A program made the position numbers and the translations under genes. 38,397 nt of DNA, taken from Nodosilinea foveolarum (GTDB taxonomy: Bacteria > Cyanobacteriota > Cyanobacteriia > Phormidesmidales > Phormidesmidaceae). Below, in pieces: positions 8,828-17,666 of the stretch. The stretch spans positions 1 to 38,397 of the forward strand of contig QBMC01000022.1 in assembly GCA_003242035.1 (NCBI GenBank), written 5' to 3'. Numbering within the stretch: position 1 is the first letter of the stretch; the number at the start of each line of letters is the position of its first letter. The notes beneath the pieces were generated by a model. That model worked only from the letters and a program-made list of their open reading frames with translations, did no database searches and was not told the origin of the DNA.

Positions 8828-8927
8828 ATGGTAAATTAATCAGGGCGATGGCAGGCACTCTTAAGCAAAGACTCAGGCCATCCACCGGAACAGCAGTAAA
8901 GCAGAAAATCGTGAGGAGAAAATTACT

Positions 8928-9530
8928 TTGAACTTGGCAGAAGGTGTTCAGCTAGTCTCGTTTGCTATCCTAGCCACGATTGTAATCGTGGGTGCGCTGG
9001 GTGTAGTTTTACTTTCTAACATTGTTTATTCTGCGTTTTTGCTCGGGCTGGTTTTTATCAGCATCTCTGGCATCTATATTTTGTTGAATGCAGGTTTTGT
9101 AGCGGCGGCGCAAGTGCTGGTCTATGTGGGCGCAGTTAACGTGCTGATTCTGTTTGGAATCATGCTAGTTAACAAACAAGAAGACTTCGTCCCGATTAAA
9201 AATGAGTGGATTGGCAGAGCGACAACGGGCGCGGTTTGTGTCGGCATTTTTGCGCTGCTAGGTAATACGGTACTGTCGCACCCCTGGTTAATCTCTACCG
9301 AAGTAGCCGCTGGCGACCAGGCGATTGAGATTATTGGTCGGCATTTCTTTACCGACTTTTTGCTTCCTTTCGAGCTAGCTTCGGTGCTGCTACTCGTTGC
9401 GTTAGTAGGCGCAATTATTCTGGCCCGCCGCGAGTATATCCCCGACGAAGCCGTTCCCCAAGGCGAATCTTTAACCTTGCCGGAGCGTCCTCGCGAGCTG
9501 GTGGCTGCTGGTGCACGAGACGAAGATTAA
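8928..9530 (+). CDS. ndhG: NDH-1 subunit NdhG (NuoJ family)
   Basis: A five-helix membrane subunit of the NDH-1 proton-pumping arm, 200 residues. The conserved part is AAQVLVYVGAVNVLILFGIMLVN split around 57-80, including the helix with the pi-bulge typical of NuoJ. The C-terminal REYIPDE and beyond is soluble. The start is TTG at 8928, supported by GAGGAG about 9 bases upstream; no ATG or GTG fits the family N-terminus better. Confidence 0.95.
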   Translation: MNLAEGVQLVSFAILATIVIVGALGVVLLSNIVYSAFLLGLVFISISGIYILLNAGFVAAAQVLVYVGAVNVLILFGIMLVNKQEDFVPIKNEWIGRATTGAVCVGIFALLGNTVLSHPWLISTEVAAGDQAIEIIGRHFFTDFLLPFELASVLLLVALVGAIILARREYIPDEAVPQGESLTLPERPRELVAAGARDED

Positions 9531-9605
9531 TCCGCAAGGACCGCAGATTCAGCTCAGGGCAGATTCTCGTTTAGCTATTTCTATCCAAGCCGCAGACTCA
9601 TTCCT

Positions 9606-9911
9606 ATGCAACTCGAATATTTCTTACTGCTAGCCGCCGCCCTATTCTGCATTGGCGTTTACGGCTTAGTCTCTAGCCGCAATGTCATCCGAGTACTGAT
9701 GTCGATTGAGCTAATGCTCAATGCGGTTAACATCAACTTAATGGCGTTTTCTAATTATCTCGACCCGGCACAGATCAAGGGACAGGTATTTTCAGTCTTC
9801 GTGATTACGATTGCAGCCGCTGAAGCCGCAGTGGGTCTGGCAATTGTCCTATCGATCTATCGCAACCGCGACACGGTAGACATGGAGCGGTTTAACTTGC
9901 TCAAGTGGTAG
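9606..9911 (+). CDS. ndhE: NDH-1 subunit NdhE (NuoK family)
   Basis: A 101-residue, three-helix membrane subunit. The family is recognised from [28 protein letters not shown] (split here: the glutamate in [11 protein letters not shown] and the second in [11 protein letters not shown] are the buried proton-channel carboxylates). The C-terminus ERFNLLKW is typical of cyanobacterial NdhE. It closes the ndhAIGE block; NAD kinase follows after 82 bases on the same strand. Confidence 0.97.
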   Translation: MQLEYFLLLAAALFCIGVYGLVSSRNVIRVLMSIELMLNAVNINLMAFSNYLDPAQIKGQVFSVFVITIAAAEAAVGLAIVLSIYRNRDTVDMERFNLLKW

Positions 9912-9993
9912 CCGCGATCTTTATAAAGGGCTGCCTCTATAAACTGCTAATAAGCCAACCGCTAATGAGCCGGATGTTACTTAGGGCAAGTTC

Positions 9994-10959
9994 GTGCAGC
10001 TAGAGCAGGTCGTAATCGTATACAAGGCGGGCAACCAGCTAAGCAGAGGCTGGGCCGATAAGTGCGCGCGGCAGCTAGAGGCGCTGGGCGCTAAGGTAAT
10101 GATGGGGCCTAGCGGAGCGCAAGATAATCCCTATCCGGTCTTCTTGGAGTCAACGCCTATTCCCATTGACCTAGCGGTGGTTTTGGGCGGTGATGGTACA
10201 GCGCTGGCTGCGGCCAGACATTTAGCAGCGGATGATATTCCGATACTGGCCGTTAACGTAGGCGGACACCTGGGCTTTTTGACGGAGTCTGTTGAGGTCA
10301 CGGGCGATTTGGGGGGGGTTTGGGATCGACTACAGTCGGACAAGTTTGCGGTGCAGCAGCGGATGATGCTTCAGGCCCGAACGTACCGGGGGCCGTCGGG
10401 TCAGTTTGATGCGGTGAGCGATCGCTACTTTGCCCTCAACGAAATGTGTGTCAAACCCGCCTCGCCAAACCGCATGATTACCTCCATTTTGGAAGTAGAA
10501 ATCGACGGCGAAGTGGTCGATCAGTATCAGGGCGACGGGCTGCTTATTAGTACGCCCACCGGCACCACCGGCTACACGGTTTCGGCAAATGGCCCAATTG
10601 TTCACCCTGGGATGCACTCCATTACCGTCACGCCGATTTGCCCCATGAGCCTATCGAGCCGTCCGATTGTGCTGCCACCCGGCTGTACGGTGAGCGTTTG
10701 GCCGCTAAAAGATGAAGAGGGCAACACCAAGCTTTGGACAGACGGCGTGTTTGGCACCGCTATTTGGCCTCAGCAGCGGGTCGATATTCGGATGGCCGAG
10801 CACCTAGCAAAATTTATTATTTTGCAAAGGGATCACTCCTACTATCGAACGCTGCGCAGTAAGTTGCAGTGGGCAGGTGCCAGAGTAGATTACAGCGAGA
10901 ATGCTGAATCTGGGCCGAATGTGCCTAAAGATTCAAAAACTAGAAGCGACAAGGACTAG
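9994..10959 (+). CDS. nadK: NAD kinase
   Basis: Phosphorylates NAD to NADP in the cytosol. GGDGT at 65-69 is the signature catalytic motif, followed by the NE/D motif in FALNEMCVKP and by the glycine-rich STPTGTTGYTVSANGP. The 321-residue length is normal, with a short charged tail after RVDY that is not conserved. The start is GTG at 9994 with AGGG upstream. Placement after ndhE on the same strand is common in cyanobacteria and couples NADP supply with electron transport genes, though co-transcription is inferred. Confidence 0.95.
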   Translation: MQLEQVVIVYKAGNQLSRGWADKCARQLEALGAKVMMGPSGAQDNPYPVFLESTPIPIDLAVVLGGDGTALAAARHLAADDIPILAVNVGGHLGFLTESVEVTGDLGGVWDRLQSDKFAVQQRMMLQARTYRGPSGQFDAVSDRYFALNEMCVKPASPNRMITSILEVEIDGEVVDQYQGDGLLISTPTGTTGYTVSANGPIVHPGMHSITVTPICPMSLSSRPIVLPPGCTVSVWPLKDEEGNTKLWTDGVFGTAIWPQQRVDIRMAEHLAKFIILQRDHSYYRTLRSKLQWAGARVDYSENAESGPNVPKDSKTRSDKD

Positions 10960-11452
10960 CAGAATCGGTCTAGAAAAAGACAGCCGCTAGACCCACTATT
11001 TCACCGCCCAGAGCCTTCTAAGAACAACTTAATTCCGACCTCCACGCTTAGCTTCGTAGAGACCTAGATCGGTGGTATCGACCAGTGTGCTCATAAGCCA
11101 TGTCTTGCTTGGGAACAAGCGTGGTACTGATGCCGGTACAGGTGCCAAAACAGGTCTTTAAGCAACAGCACAAAGGAAATAGACGAGAGGGTGTCCATTC
11201 AACGAAGCAGTTATAGCTTATGAGGTCCTGATGAGGATAGTCATGATCTCGCTCAGGCTGAGCGTTGGCGAAGCCTCTCTAAAAGAGAATCGCCGACGGC
11301 GTCAGCGATTCTCTTTTTTTTGTGCCGTTCTTATCCCGAACTGACGTTATTTAGAATCTTTTCCGTCGAGGAGGAGTAAGGACTACTCGTGCCGCGTTAG
11401 TTGGGTAAGCAGACACCTTCAGACGTCAGTTCCGATACGTTGTTATCAGTAT
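10960..11452. other. Non-coding stretch with hairpins after nadK
   Basis: No supported protein gene occurs in these 493 bases. Features seen: a hairpin GCTTG-GGAA-CAAGC at 11107-11120, a GCGTTGGCGAAGCCTCTC segment near 11262-11280 that resembles a dispersed repeat familiar from cyanobacterial genomes, the strong terminator at 11281-11321, and a 10-bp inverted repeat (11338-11347 and 11423-11432) around a small GAGTA/TACTC hairpin. The part ending at the terminator could encode a structured RNA on the plus strand. Confidence 0.5.
11281..11321. terminator. Very strong bidirectional intrinsic terminator
   Basis: AAGAGAATCGC pairs perfectly with GCGATTCTCTT across an 11-base loop, followed by a run of eight T on the plus strand. 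On the minus strand the same stem ends in TTTT, so it can also terminate the lipoprotein-side transcript coming from the right. Confidence 0.9.
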
Positions 11453-12061
11453 TTACTCGGTGGGAGATGCCGTTAAATCTACGATTGAAATGACAATTTT
11501 GCTCGCTTCCACTGGTGAAACATTCTGGCAAGGTGGTTGAGCAGGGTAGTTTTGCGCAATCGTTGTGGCTCCGACTAGTCGATATGAGCCGTCAGTATTG
11601 GTCAGCCACTGACTAAAGAGTTGGCTGGGCTGATCAGCTTTGTCCGCAGGGCTGTAGTAAAGGTCGTGGGCTGCGCCGAATGCCGGTGAGTCAAAAGATT
11701 GAGTCGTCAGGCCATCCGTATTTTCGGGAGGGGACGGTTGACGACGGTATTCAATGGCAAAACATTGATTCTTTGGATCGCGGTAGATCAAACCATAAGA
11801 CTGCAACCCGTCTAAGCGATAGTCAGCTAGGACAAAATCGGATGGAATGTAGGCGGGAGCCATCACCGGCAGATGATTGATTTTCGTTAGGACTTCTGGC
11901 GAAATTTTACCCAAGAAAGCGCCTGCGGGTGGCGGTGGCGGCACAGAAGTAGAAGGTACAGGCAATTCGTTAGGGGATGCTGGTTCACTCTGGAGCGAAG
12001 GGCTACAGCTCGATAGACTAACAATCAGTAGCGCGATTACCCATAGAACAGGCTTTTTCAA
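11453..12061 (-). CDS. Predicted lipoprotein of unknown function
   Basis: A 202-residue protein whose N-terminus is a lipoprotein signal: two lysines, a hydrophobic stretch and the lipobox LSSC with Cys19. A Pro/Ser/Glu-rich linker follows (about 20-47), then an unrecognised domain with two cysteines that could pair (in NQCFAIEY and PPCQNV). The start is TTG at 12061 with AGGAG 7 bases upstream. It is expected on the periplasmic face of a membrane. The cupin gene lies 29 bases upstream on the same strand, so the two may be co-transcribed. No function can be assigned. Confidence 0.7.
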   Translation of the reverse strand: MKKPVLWVIALLIVSLSSCSPSLQSEPASPNELPVPSTSVPPPPPAGAFLGKISPEVLTKINHLPVMAPAYIPSDFVLADYRLDGLQSYGLIYRDPKNQCFAIEYRRQPSPPENTDGLTTQSFDSPAFGAAHDLYYSPADKADQPSQLFSQWLTNTDGSYRLVGATTIAQNYPAQPPCQNVSPVEASKIVISIVDLTASPTE

Positions 12062-12090
12062 GCGATTTCTCCTATTTTCTCTACTACTTC

Positions 12091-12561
12091 CTAAACCATT
12101 GGACTGTAGGGCTGACCACTCTTGTACTCGAACCGCCTGATACCATCCGCCGTCGGAACGCAGACCAAATCTTTGTCTGGATAGTCTGCGCGATCTGGAG
12201 AGGTTCTATCGCCCACTTCTAAATACACTGCCGAGTGCTCAGAGCGATTAACCAAGTGATGTCCATTGGCCACGCCTGCCGCAAATCCTGCCATCTCTCC
12301 AGCGGTTAGCGTCTGCTCGCCTTCGTCGGTAATCAGCGTGAGTTCGCCTTGGACAACATACACAAACTCATCTTGAGCTGAGTGCCAGTGACGAAGGGCG
12401 GATTGTGCGCCGGGTTCGAGGGTAGTTAGGTTTACGCCAAAGTTTTTGAGTCCGGCAGCTTCGCCGACTTTTTTACGCGATCGCCCTTCCACCACCGACC
12501 TAAAAGGCTCTGGATAAGTCGTCCCGGTCTGCGTAGAAATCGCCTTAGGATCTATTTTCAT
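12091..12561 (-). CDS. Cupin-domain protein
   Basis: A 156-residue single-domain cupin. The first cupin motif is HWHSAQDEFVYVVQGE with metal ligands His58, His60 and Glu65; the second contains the GHHLVN histidine near 101. Related proteins are often described as cupin enzymes or binding proteins, and the acidic C-terminal PDRADYPDKDLVC resembles a set of small soluble cupins of unknown substrate. No signal peptide is seen. It lies between a lipoprotein and a glutathione transferase on the same strand, but this does not reveal the substrate. Confidence 0.8.
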   Translation of the reverse strand: MKIDPKAISTQTGTTYPEPFRSVVEGRSRKKVGEAAGLKNFGVNLTTLEPGAQSALRHWHSAQDEFVYVVQGELTLITDEGEQTLTAGEMAGFAAGVANGHHLVNRSEHSAVYLEVGDRTSPDRADYPDKDLVCVPTADGIRRFEYKSGQPYSPMV

Positions 12562-12631
12562 CAGGTTTATATTTTAGGCGTCTACGTCTTGTAAAGCTAA
12601 ATATCTAAAGCGCACAGGTCTGAAGAATGCA

Positions 12632-13264
12632 CTAGACCTTAGCTATCCATCCTGGCTCGATGGGGATTGCCATAAATTCTGGGCGAGCCTCCAGACGTTG
12701 AGACAATACTGAAACGGCTGGATAGCTATGAACATTAATAACATCAGGCATTAGAAACTGCGTAAATTGCCAGGCAACACCCACGGTGATGTCAGCCTGA
12801 GAAAGTTGTCCGCCTACCAACCAATCATCGGTATCAGCAGCGTAGGGTTCGATTAGATCGTAGGCAGCAACTAATTGGGATTGGATGCGATCGCGCCAAG
12901 GCTGGTACTGCTTATCGTTAGGTCGCTTGCGTTCGTATTCAATTTGCACACTTTTATCACAGGCATTTAGCCCTAGTCCGATTAGCCGAATGGCCGTTTG
13001 GTAGTCGGCGATCGCCTCAGGCATCAGCGTTTTCCCATTATCAGCGATGCGCTTTGCATAGTTCAGTATCAGCGTCGAATCCATCAATACCTCACCGTCG
13101 TCGCAAACAAACGAAGGTGCTTTCAACAGCGGATTGACTTTGCTAAACGCATCCATACTCCGAAACACAGAAATCTCAGACAGCTCGAAAGGAATAGCTA
13201 GATAGCGCAAAGAGAGCGCCACCCGTCGAACATAAGGAGAATCGAGCATTCCGACTAGCTGCAT
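12632..13264 (-). CDS. Glutathione S-transferase family protein
   Basis: A 210-residue protein with the N-terminal thioredoxin fold (DSPYVRRVALSLRYL, where Ser8 is in the position of the catalytic Ser/Tyr), the cis-proline loop in LLKAPSFV and the glutathione-binding MDSTLIL at about 60. The C-terminal all-helical GST domain follows, with LVGGQLSQADITVGVAW containing the N-capping Asp. Likely a cytosolic glutathione transferase or isomerase; the substrate is not predictable. AGGTAG precedes the ATG. Confidence 0.88.
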   Translation of the reverse strand: MQLVGMLDSPYVRRVALSLRYLAIPFELSEISVFRSMDAFSKVNPLLKAPSFVCDDGEVLMDSTLILNYAKRIADNGKTLMPEAIADYQTAIRLIGLGLNACDKSVQIEYERKRPNDKQYQPWRDRIQSQLVAAYDLIEPYAADTDDWLVGGQLSQADITVGVAWQFTQFLMPDVINVHSYPAVSVLSQRLEARPEFMAIPIEPGWIAKV

Positions 13265-13318
13265 CTATCTACCTGGTATTACGTATGCTTTTAAGGAAAC
13301 CACGGATCTGCCGTTCCG

Positions 13319-13822
13319 TTAAGCAGGCAACGCTGAAAAAATCCCTTCTATCAAAGATTTCGTTTTGTCATCGAGCTTTCTCCAATCCACCTCACCCGAC
13401 GAAGCCAACAAGTCGATATCCGCTTCGAGCGATCTATCCGAATCCGTAGAATAGTTCGTGGTACAAACCTGATAGCACAGCGCCCAGACATCTACAGTTT
13501 GTTCCGCAGCCTTCGCCTTTGTTAGCTTAAGCGTATAGAGCGGCGACGGTTGAGGCAGTTGCGACATTAACGCAGCGACTCGATCATGCTCTTCGGTAGG
13601 GACCCCATGAAGCTGCTGCTGAAGTTTGGAATAGGTCTGCTTTTGCGCTTCGGTCGTCTCTTCTGGCCAAATCAAATTCTCTTCGTATTCACCCTTCCAG
13701 GTAGACTCATCCAACTGCTTACGCAGATTATCAATCACGCGAATCAGCGCAGGCTGCATCAACTGTTCGACCTGAGCGCGCGCCAATGGTGTAGAAAATG
13801 TAGATGTCATAAAAGATGTCAC
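13319..13822 (-). CDS. Conserved hypothetical protein coupled to ruvC
   Basis: A 167-residue soluble protein without recognised domains. It is rich in Glu, Gln and Leu, with probable helices ([20 protein letters not shown]). The likely start GTG at 13822 overlaps the ruvC stop codon by 4 bases (GTGA) and has AAGGAGG just upstream, a layout typical of translational coupling; Met5 at 13810 is an alternative. The coupling suggests co-expression with the Holliday-junction resolvase, but there is no direct evidence of a recombination role. Confidence 0.75.
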   Translation of the reverse strand: MTSFMTSTFSTPLARAQVEQLMQPALIRVIDNLRKQLDESTWKGEYEENLIWPEETTEAQKQTYSKLQQQLHGVPTEEHDRVAALMSQLPQPSPLYTLKLTKAKAAEQTVDVWALCYQVCTTNYSTDSDRSLEADIDLLASSGEVDWRKLDDKTKSLIEGIFSALPA

Positions 13823-14328
13823 GGAGCCTCCTTTTCGTCCATTCGAAACCAGGCGGTCAGGGCCACCGCGAGACCATCCGCCGCGTCGTCTGGCTTAGGA
13901 ATTTTATCTAGCTTTAGTTCGCGCGTAATCGCATCTTGCACATCTGCTTTGTCGGCATTGCCATGTCCGGTAATAGACTGCTTTATTTGAGCAGGTGTAA
14001 ACTCGACAAAAGGCAAGTTGCGCTGAGCCAGCACCAGCATCACCACGCCGCGAGCCTGCGCGACCAAAATGGTATTACCCATTTTATAGAAAAACAGTTT
14101 CTCAATGGATACTAAATCAGGCTGGTACTCGTCAATCACACTGTGCAAATCGTCGTAGATAGTAGATAGACGCTTACCCATGTCGGTGCGAGCAGCCGTC
14201 TGGACGATGCCGTAGTCAATGACTTGGATATCTGGGTTGAGCGATCGCATTTTGGCCGGGTCGTACTCAATCACACCAAAGCCCAAAATAGCTAACCCTG
14301 GGTCAAGCCCTAAGATACGTTGTGTCAT
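13819..14328 (-). CDS. ruvC: Crossover junction endodeoxyribonuclease RuvC
   Basis: Resolves Holliday junctions after RuvAB branch migration. The 169 residues show the RNase H-like fold with its four acidic residues: Asp9 in [13 protein letters not shown], Glu76 in VSIEKLFF, and the Asp pair near 147-151 in [12 protein letters not shown]. The loop [16 protein letters not shown] is the conserved dimer/DNA-binding segment. It lies 62 bases from the end of chlI on the same strand, and its stop codon overlaps the next gene. Confidence 0.96.
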   Translation of the reverse strand: MTQRILGLDPGLAILGFGVIEYDPAKMRSLNPDIQVIDYGIVQTAARTDMGKRLSTIYDDLHSVIDEYQPDLVSIEKLFFYKMGNTILVAQARGVVMLVLAQRNLPFVEFTPAQIKQSITGHGNADKADVQDAITRELKLDKIPKPDDAADGLAVALTAWFRMDEKEAP

Positions 14329-14390
14329 AAGGTCTGTCCACAGGATTGTCCTGACGTTATATAGTCTGATATCGTCCTGACTGGCCTAAG

Positions 14391-15467
14391 CTATCGAACG
14401 CCCGCAGGCTGACGGCCATTCGAGCTAGGTTCGGCGACCCCAAACGTTTTGCTAAACGTTTTTTCAACCTTAAATCCAGAATCAATCGACTCCAACGGAT
14501 CTTTACGCAAACGGTGACGCAAGCAGAGAGCAATCACCGTTTGAATATCTTCTAAGGTCACTTCAGTGCGGCCCTCGTAGGCAGCTAGCGCTTTAGCCGC
14601 CCGGTTGGTTACAATATCGCCGCGCAAGCCATCCACATTTAGCTCCGAGCAAACCTCTGAAATTTTAACGCGAAACTCACGCTCTAGCTGCACATCTTTC
14701 AGCCGTTTCTGAGCATCGAGAATCTTCTCGCGAAGCGCATCCTGCTCAGTTTTGCACTGAGTCGAGAACGCATCGGGGCTTTGGTCAAAAGCGGTACGCT
14801 GCTCCACAATTTGTACGCGCTGCTCAGGATCGCGCACGGTACGAATTTCAGCGTGCATCCCAAAGCGATCCAGCAGTTGAGGACGCAGTTCGCCTTCCTC
14901 GGGGTTGCCTGAACCGATGAGCACAAACTCCGCCGGGTGACGAATAGAAATGCCCTCACGCTCTACCGTGTTCCACCCGGAGGCCGCTGAGTCTAGCAGA
15001 ACGTCTACTAGGTGATCGTCTAGTAAATTGACCTCATCCACGTAGAGCAAGCCGCGATTGGCTTTAGCTAGTAGCCCTGGCTCAAAGGCTTTTTTACCCT
15101 CCGACAGAGCTTTTTCAATATCAATGGTGCCGCAAACCCGGTCTTCGGTTGCGCCTAAGGGCAGATCTACCATAGGCACTTTCTTGGTGCCCACAACCAC
15201 TTCTGTGTCGCCTAAATCCGCTTTCACATCAGGATTATCAGGCGCACGGTTAAAGGGATCGTTTTCAGCGACCTCAATTTCGGGGAGGAGGTCGGCGAGG
15301 GCGCGAATAGTCGTGGATTTGCCTGTGCCGCGATCGCCCATAATCATCACGCCACCAATCTTAGGATCGATCACATTGAGAATCAGCGCTAACTTCATAT
15401 CCTCTTGGCCGATGACCGCAGTAAAGGGAAAGACGGCTCTTTTCGCTGGCGGCTTGGGGGTGCTCAC
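14391..15467 (-). CDS. chlI: Magnesium chelatase ATPase subunit I
   Basis: AAA+ subunit that, with ChlD and ChlH, inserts Mg into protoporphyrin IX, the first committed step of chlorophyll synthesis. The Walker A motif GDRGTGKS is at 44-51, Walker B in [12 protein letters not shown] at about 140-151, and the sensor/arginine-finger region in [21 protein letters not shown]. The 358-residue length is normal. Only about 60 bases of native upstream DNA remain before an IS200/IS605-type element, so its promoter is either very short or partly supplied by the element. Confidence 0.97.
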   Translation of the reverse strand: MSTPKPPAKRAVFPFTAVIGQEDMKLALILNVIDPKIGGVMIMGDRGTGKSTTIRALADLLPEIEVAENDPFNRAPDNPDVKADLGDTEVVVGTKKVPMVDLPLGATEDRVCGTIDIEKALSEGKKAFEPGLLAKANRGLLYVDEVNLLDDHLVDVLLDSAASGWNTVEREGISIRHPAEFVLIGSGNPEEGELRPQLLDRFGMHAEIRTVRDPEQRVQIVEQRTAFDQSPDAFSTQCKTEQDALREKILDAQKRLKDVQLEREFRVKISEVCSELNVDGLRGDIVTNRAAKALAAYEGRTEVTLEDIQTVIALCLRHRLRKDPLESIDSGFKVEKTFSKTFGVAEPSSNGRQPAGVR

Positions 15468-15527
15468 AGGTTTATCTATCTATCTATTAGTTATTGTCTA
15501 ACCATTGTGCCATAGGAAGATGACCCT

Positions 15528-15640
15528 GTTGACTACTCCCCGTCCTAAAGGAACGGGGATTCCCCAGCTCACGCTGAGGGGTTTCTGCTTCAAAGCAACT
15601 GCCGCACGAGAGCTAGGCTCTTGCAGGTCTTACGCTCGCT
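15528..15640 (-). ncRNA. Probable TnpB guide RNA (omegaRNA) region
   Basis: In TnpB systems the guide RNA overlaps the 3' end of tnpB and continues to the right end of the element. Here the region holds stacked stems: CCCCTCAGC/GCTGGGG and CCCCGTTCC/GGACGGGG. The expected guide would then be read from the flanking DNA toward chlI, starting near 15527 (CAGGGTCATCTTCC). Assignment rests on known TnpB biology and position; the boundaries are inferred. Confidence 0.5.
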
Positions 15641-16743
15641 CCACAGACTTCGACCGCTAGACCAGCGGCAAGTATATTCATCGCTGCGTTGATATCTCTA
15701 TCATGCTGAACCGCACAGCTAGGACATGTCCAATTGCGAATACTCAACGGCAGCTTATTGACCGTGTGACCGCACGAATGACAGCGCTTAGAACTCGGGA
15801 ACCAGCGGTCAATCTTGACCAGCGTTCGCCCGTACCACTCGCACTTGTATTCAAGCTGCCTCACCAACTCACCCCAGCTCGCATCACTGATCGCCTGAGC
15901 GAGCTTGTGGTTTCTCATTAGGTTCTTCACAGCCAAGTCCTCGACGGCAATCAATTGGTTTTCTCGCACCAATCGAGTCGTCAGCTTGTGAAGCAAATCT
16001 CTTCTAGCATCCACAATCTCAGCGTAAACGCGGGCCACCCGCTCTCTCGCTTTATAACGGTTGTTCGAGCCTTTCACCTTACGGCTAAGCGCCTTCTGAG
16101 CTTTGCACAGCTTGCGATACTTAGCCTTAAACCCTTTCGAATTGGCAACCTTCTCGCCCGTGCTGAGCGTCATCAGGCTAGTGATACCCAGGTCAATGCC
16201 AATCTGGTTGTCAGATTTTGGCAGCGGCTCTATATCAACGTCTACCAACAAAGAAACCGTCCATCTGCCAGCAGGCGAAAGCTTGACGGTGATAGTCGAA
16301 GGCTCAGCGTTAGCAGGCAAAAATCGACTCCAGCGAATCGGCAGCGGCTGCGCGCATTTAGCCAAGTAGACTTGACCGCCAGTGTACTTAAACGCCGACT
16401 TCGTAAACTCAGCGCTACCGCCGTTTCGCTTCTGTTTGAAGTTCGGGTACTTGGCCCGCCCTGCGAAGAAGTGAGTGAAAGCGCTTTGCAGATGTCTTAG
16501 CCCTTGCTGAAGCGCGACGCTGCTAACCTCCGTCAAGAAAGACAGCTCAGCCTCTTTCTTCCAGCTCGTGAGCAGCTTAGAAGTATCGCTATAGCTAACT
16601 CGCTTTTGTTCTCCATACCAAGCTTCAGTCCTGACAGACAGGGCTTTGTTGTAGACCAAGCGAGCGCAACCCAACGTCCGCCGCAGCAAGTTCTCTTGCT
16701 CAACGGTGGGGTAGAAACGATACTTGAAAGCTTTGTTGCTCAT
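15613..16743 (-). CDS. tnpB: TnpB, RNA-guided nuclease of an IS200/IS605 element
   Basis: A 376-residue OrfB/TnpB with the split RuvC active site intact: Asp184 in GIDLGITSL, Glu268 in VEDLAVKNL and Asp350 in HDRDINAAMNI. The zinc ribbon is complete (Cys321, Cys324, Cys340, Cys343). The N-terminal helix-turn-helix (FYPTVEQENLLRRTLG) is typical. TnpB proteins are known to cut DNA at sites matching a guide from the element end, which favours element retention. No frameshift or missing residue is seen, so the protein is probably active. No tnpA accompanies it. Confidence 0.93.
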   Translation of the reverse strand: MSNKAFKYRFYPTVEQENLLRRTLGCARLVYNKALSVRTEAWYGEQKRVSYSDTSKLLTSWKKEAELSFLTEVSSVALQQGLRHLQSAFTHFFAGRAKYPNFKQKRNGGSAEFTKSAFKYTGGQVYLAKCAQPLPIRWSRFLPANAEPSTITVKLSPAGRWTVSLLVDVDIEPLPKSDNQIGIDLGITSLMTLSTGEKVANSKGFKAKYRKLCKAQKALSRKVKGSNNRYKARERVARVYAEIVDARRDLLHKLTTRLVRENQLIAVEDLAVKNLMRNHKLAQAISDASWGELVRQLEYKCEWYGRTLVKIDRWFPSSKRCHSCGHTVNKLPLSIRNWTCPSCAVQHDRDINAAMNILAAGLAVEVCGASVRPARA

Positions 16744-16925
16744 GCCTTAAATTATAGCGTGTTCTCTGTAAGAAGATGGCCAAATTACGACGAAGCATAG
16801 GCTAAGACTGTTCGCTAGCAATCACTTGAGAGAGGTATGTCACGACATCTCTGCCCTAAAGGGAACGGGGTTTTGTGACCTGCTCTCAAACTCTCTTCAA
16901 ACTGACAAGCTGCTCTACGTAAAGC

Positions 16926-16961
16926 AAAAAGCAGACACCTCTAGATGAAGCGCCTGCCTTT
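16926..16961 (-). terminator. Intrinsic terminator after tRNA-Pro
   Basis: On the minus strand AAGGCAGGCGC pairs with GTGTCTGCTTT (three G-U pairs) and is followed by TTTTTGC. It lies about 26 bases past the tRNA 3' end and stops tRNA transcription before the IS element. Confidence 0.7.
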
Positions 16962-16986
16962 CAGCTTATGAGCAAATCAATGCGAA

Positions 16987-17060
16987 TCGGAGCGACAGGA
17001 TTTGAACCTGCGACCCCTACTACCCCAAAGTAGTGCGCTACCAAGCTGCGCTACGCCCCG
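16987..17060 (-). tRNA. tRNA-Pro, anticodon GGG
   Basis: On the minus strand the acceptor CGGGGCG pairs with CGCTCCG (one G-U), the discriminator is A, the D-stem is GCGC/GCGC, the anticodon stem CTACT/AGTAG encloses TTGGGGT with anticodon GGG, and the T-arm is GCAGG TTCAAAT CCTGT. It reads CCC and CCU proline codons. The CCA end is not encoded. Confidence 0.95.
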
Positions 17061-17093
17061 AAGTGTTCGATTTGCCTATCAAGAATAGCATAC

Positions 17094-17660
17094 CTATGCG
17101 CGGCGGTTGTCTTTAGTCACACGCCACGCGCCCTCCCCACCCGAGCGAAATCCAACGCGGTTGAAGGCAAAGCCCGCCTCGTAAAAGGTGGTGCCATAGC
17201 TGTCGATTTCTTTTAGAGAGAGCTTGAGTAGATTAGAAAGTTCGGAGGTTCTAAGCTGCCATCCCTTGCCAGCAGCGCTCTCTAGCGATTCGTAATAGGC
17301 CAGCGGGTCAGTGGGTTGAATTTTAGCGGCAAGTTCCTCAGCAAATACTTTCATCAGCGTCAGCATCTCTGAGTTGCTGATGGTTAGATCAGAGGAGCCG
17401 ACTTCATCTGTCGCGCCAGCGCTCTGTCTACATCCGCTGCCTCGACGCGCTATAAATTCGGCAACGTTCCCGCCTACCTTAATAAAATCATGTAGCGCAT
17501 CTAATTCAGTTAACTGCTCAGCGCTGACATAGGCCCTGTTGCCGATTTTTTCGCGGTCAATTCCTAAGTCTTTCATGCGCTTGTATACAGCGCTTCTAGC
17601 TAACTTGTAGCGAGTAATTAGCTGATTGACCGGGACTCTGTCTATATCGCCATCGCTCAT
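17094..17660 (-). CDS. Helix-turn-helix protein, cyanobacterial type
   Basis: A 188-residue protein with an N-terminal helix-turn-helix of the MerR/excisionase sort (VNQLITRYKLARSAVYKRMKDLG, written here in pieces: VNQLITRYKLARS then AVYKRMKDLGI) and a short wing-like strand ending NRAYVSAEQL. The remainder (about 95-188) is a separate conserved-looking region (LRTSELSNLLKLSLKEIDSYG, FEAGFAFNRVG-like) resembling a second helix-turn-helix dimer region. Likely a DNA-binding regulator. GAGGA lies 7 bases before the ATG. A long imperfect inverted repeat just upstream could be its own operator. Target genes are unknown. Confidence 0.65.
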   Translation of the reverse strand: MSDGDIDRVPVNQLITRYKLARSAVYKRMKDLGIDREKIGNRAYVSAEQLTELDALHDFIKVGGNVAEFIARRGSGCRQSAGATDEVGSSDLTISNSEMLTLMKVFAEELAAKIQPTDPLAYYESLESAAGKGWQLRTSELSNLLKLSLKEIDSYGTTFYEAGFAFNRVGFRSGGEGAWRVTKDNRRA

Positions 17661-17666
17661 ACTCTA

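Larger units (their letters stand above)
15528..16885 (-). mobile_element. IS200/IS605-type element carrying only tnpB
   Basis: The element reads on the minus strand. Its right end, next to chlI, has the hairpin CCCCGTTCCTTTAGGACGGGG followed by AGTAGTCAAC; its left end has a related CCCCGTTCCCTTTAGGG structure next to TTGAGAGC and an inverted GTCAC/GTGAC pair. No tnpA (Y1 transposase) is present, so it would move only with help from a copy elsewhere. Exact ends are estimates because these elements make no target duplication. It lies between tRNA-Pro and chlI. Confidence 0.7.

Noticed and set aside
11228-11275. Hammerhead-like core CTGATGAG followed by CGAAG
   Set aside because: The required GAAA after stem II and matching stems I and III are not present; the similarity is limited to a short core.
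11424-11435. CGTCAGTTCCGA shared with 27941-27952, hinting at a repeat family
   Set aside because: A 12-base match between two places is expected by chance in a window of this size, and the flanks align poorly.
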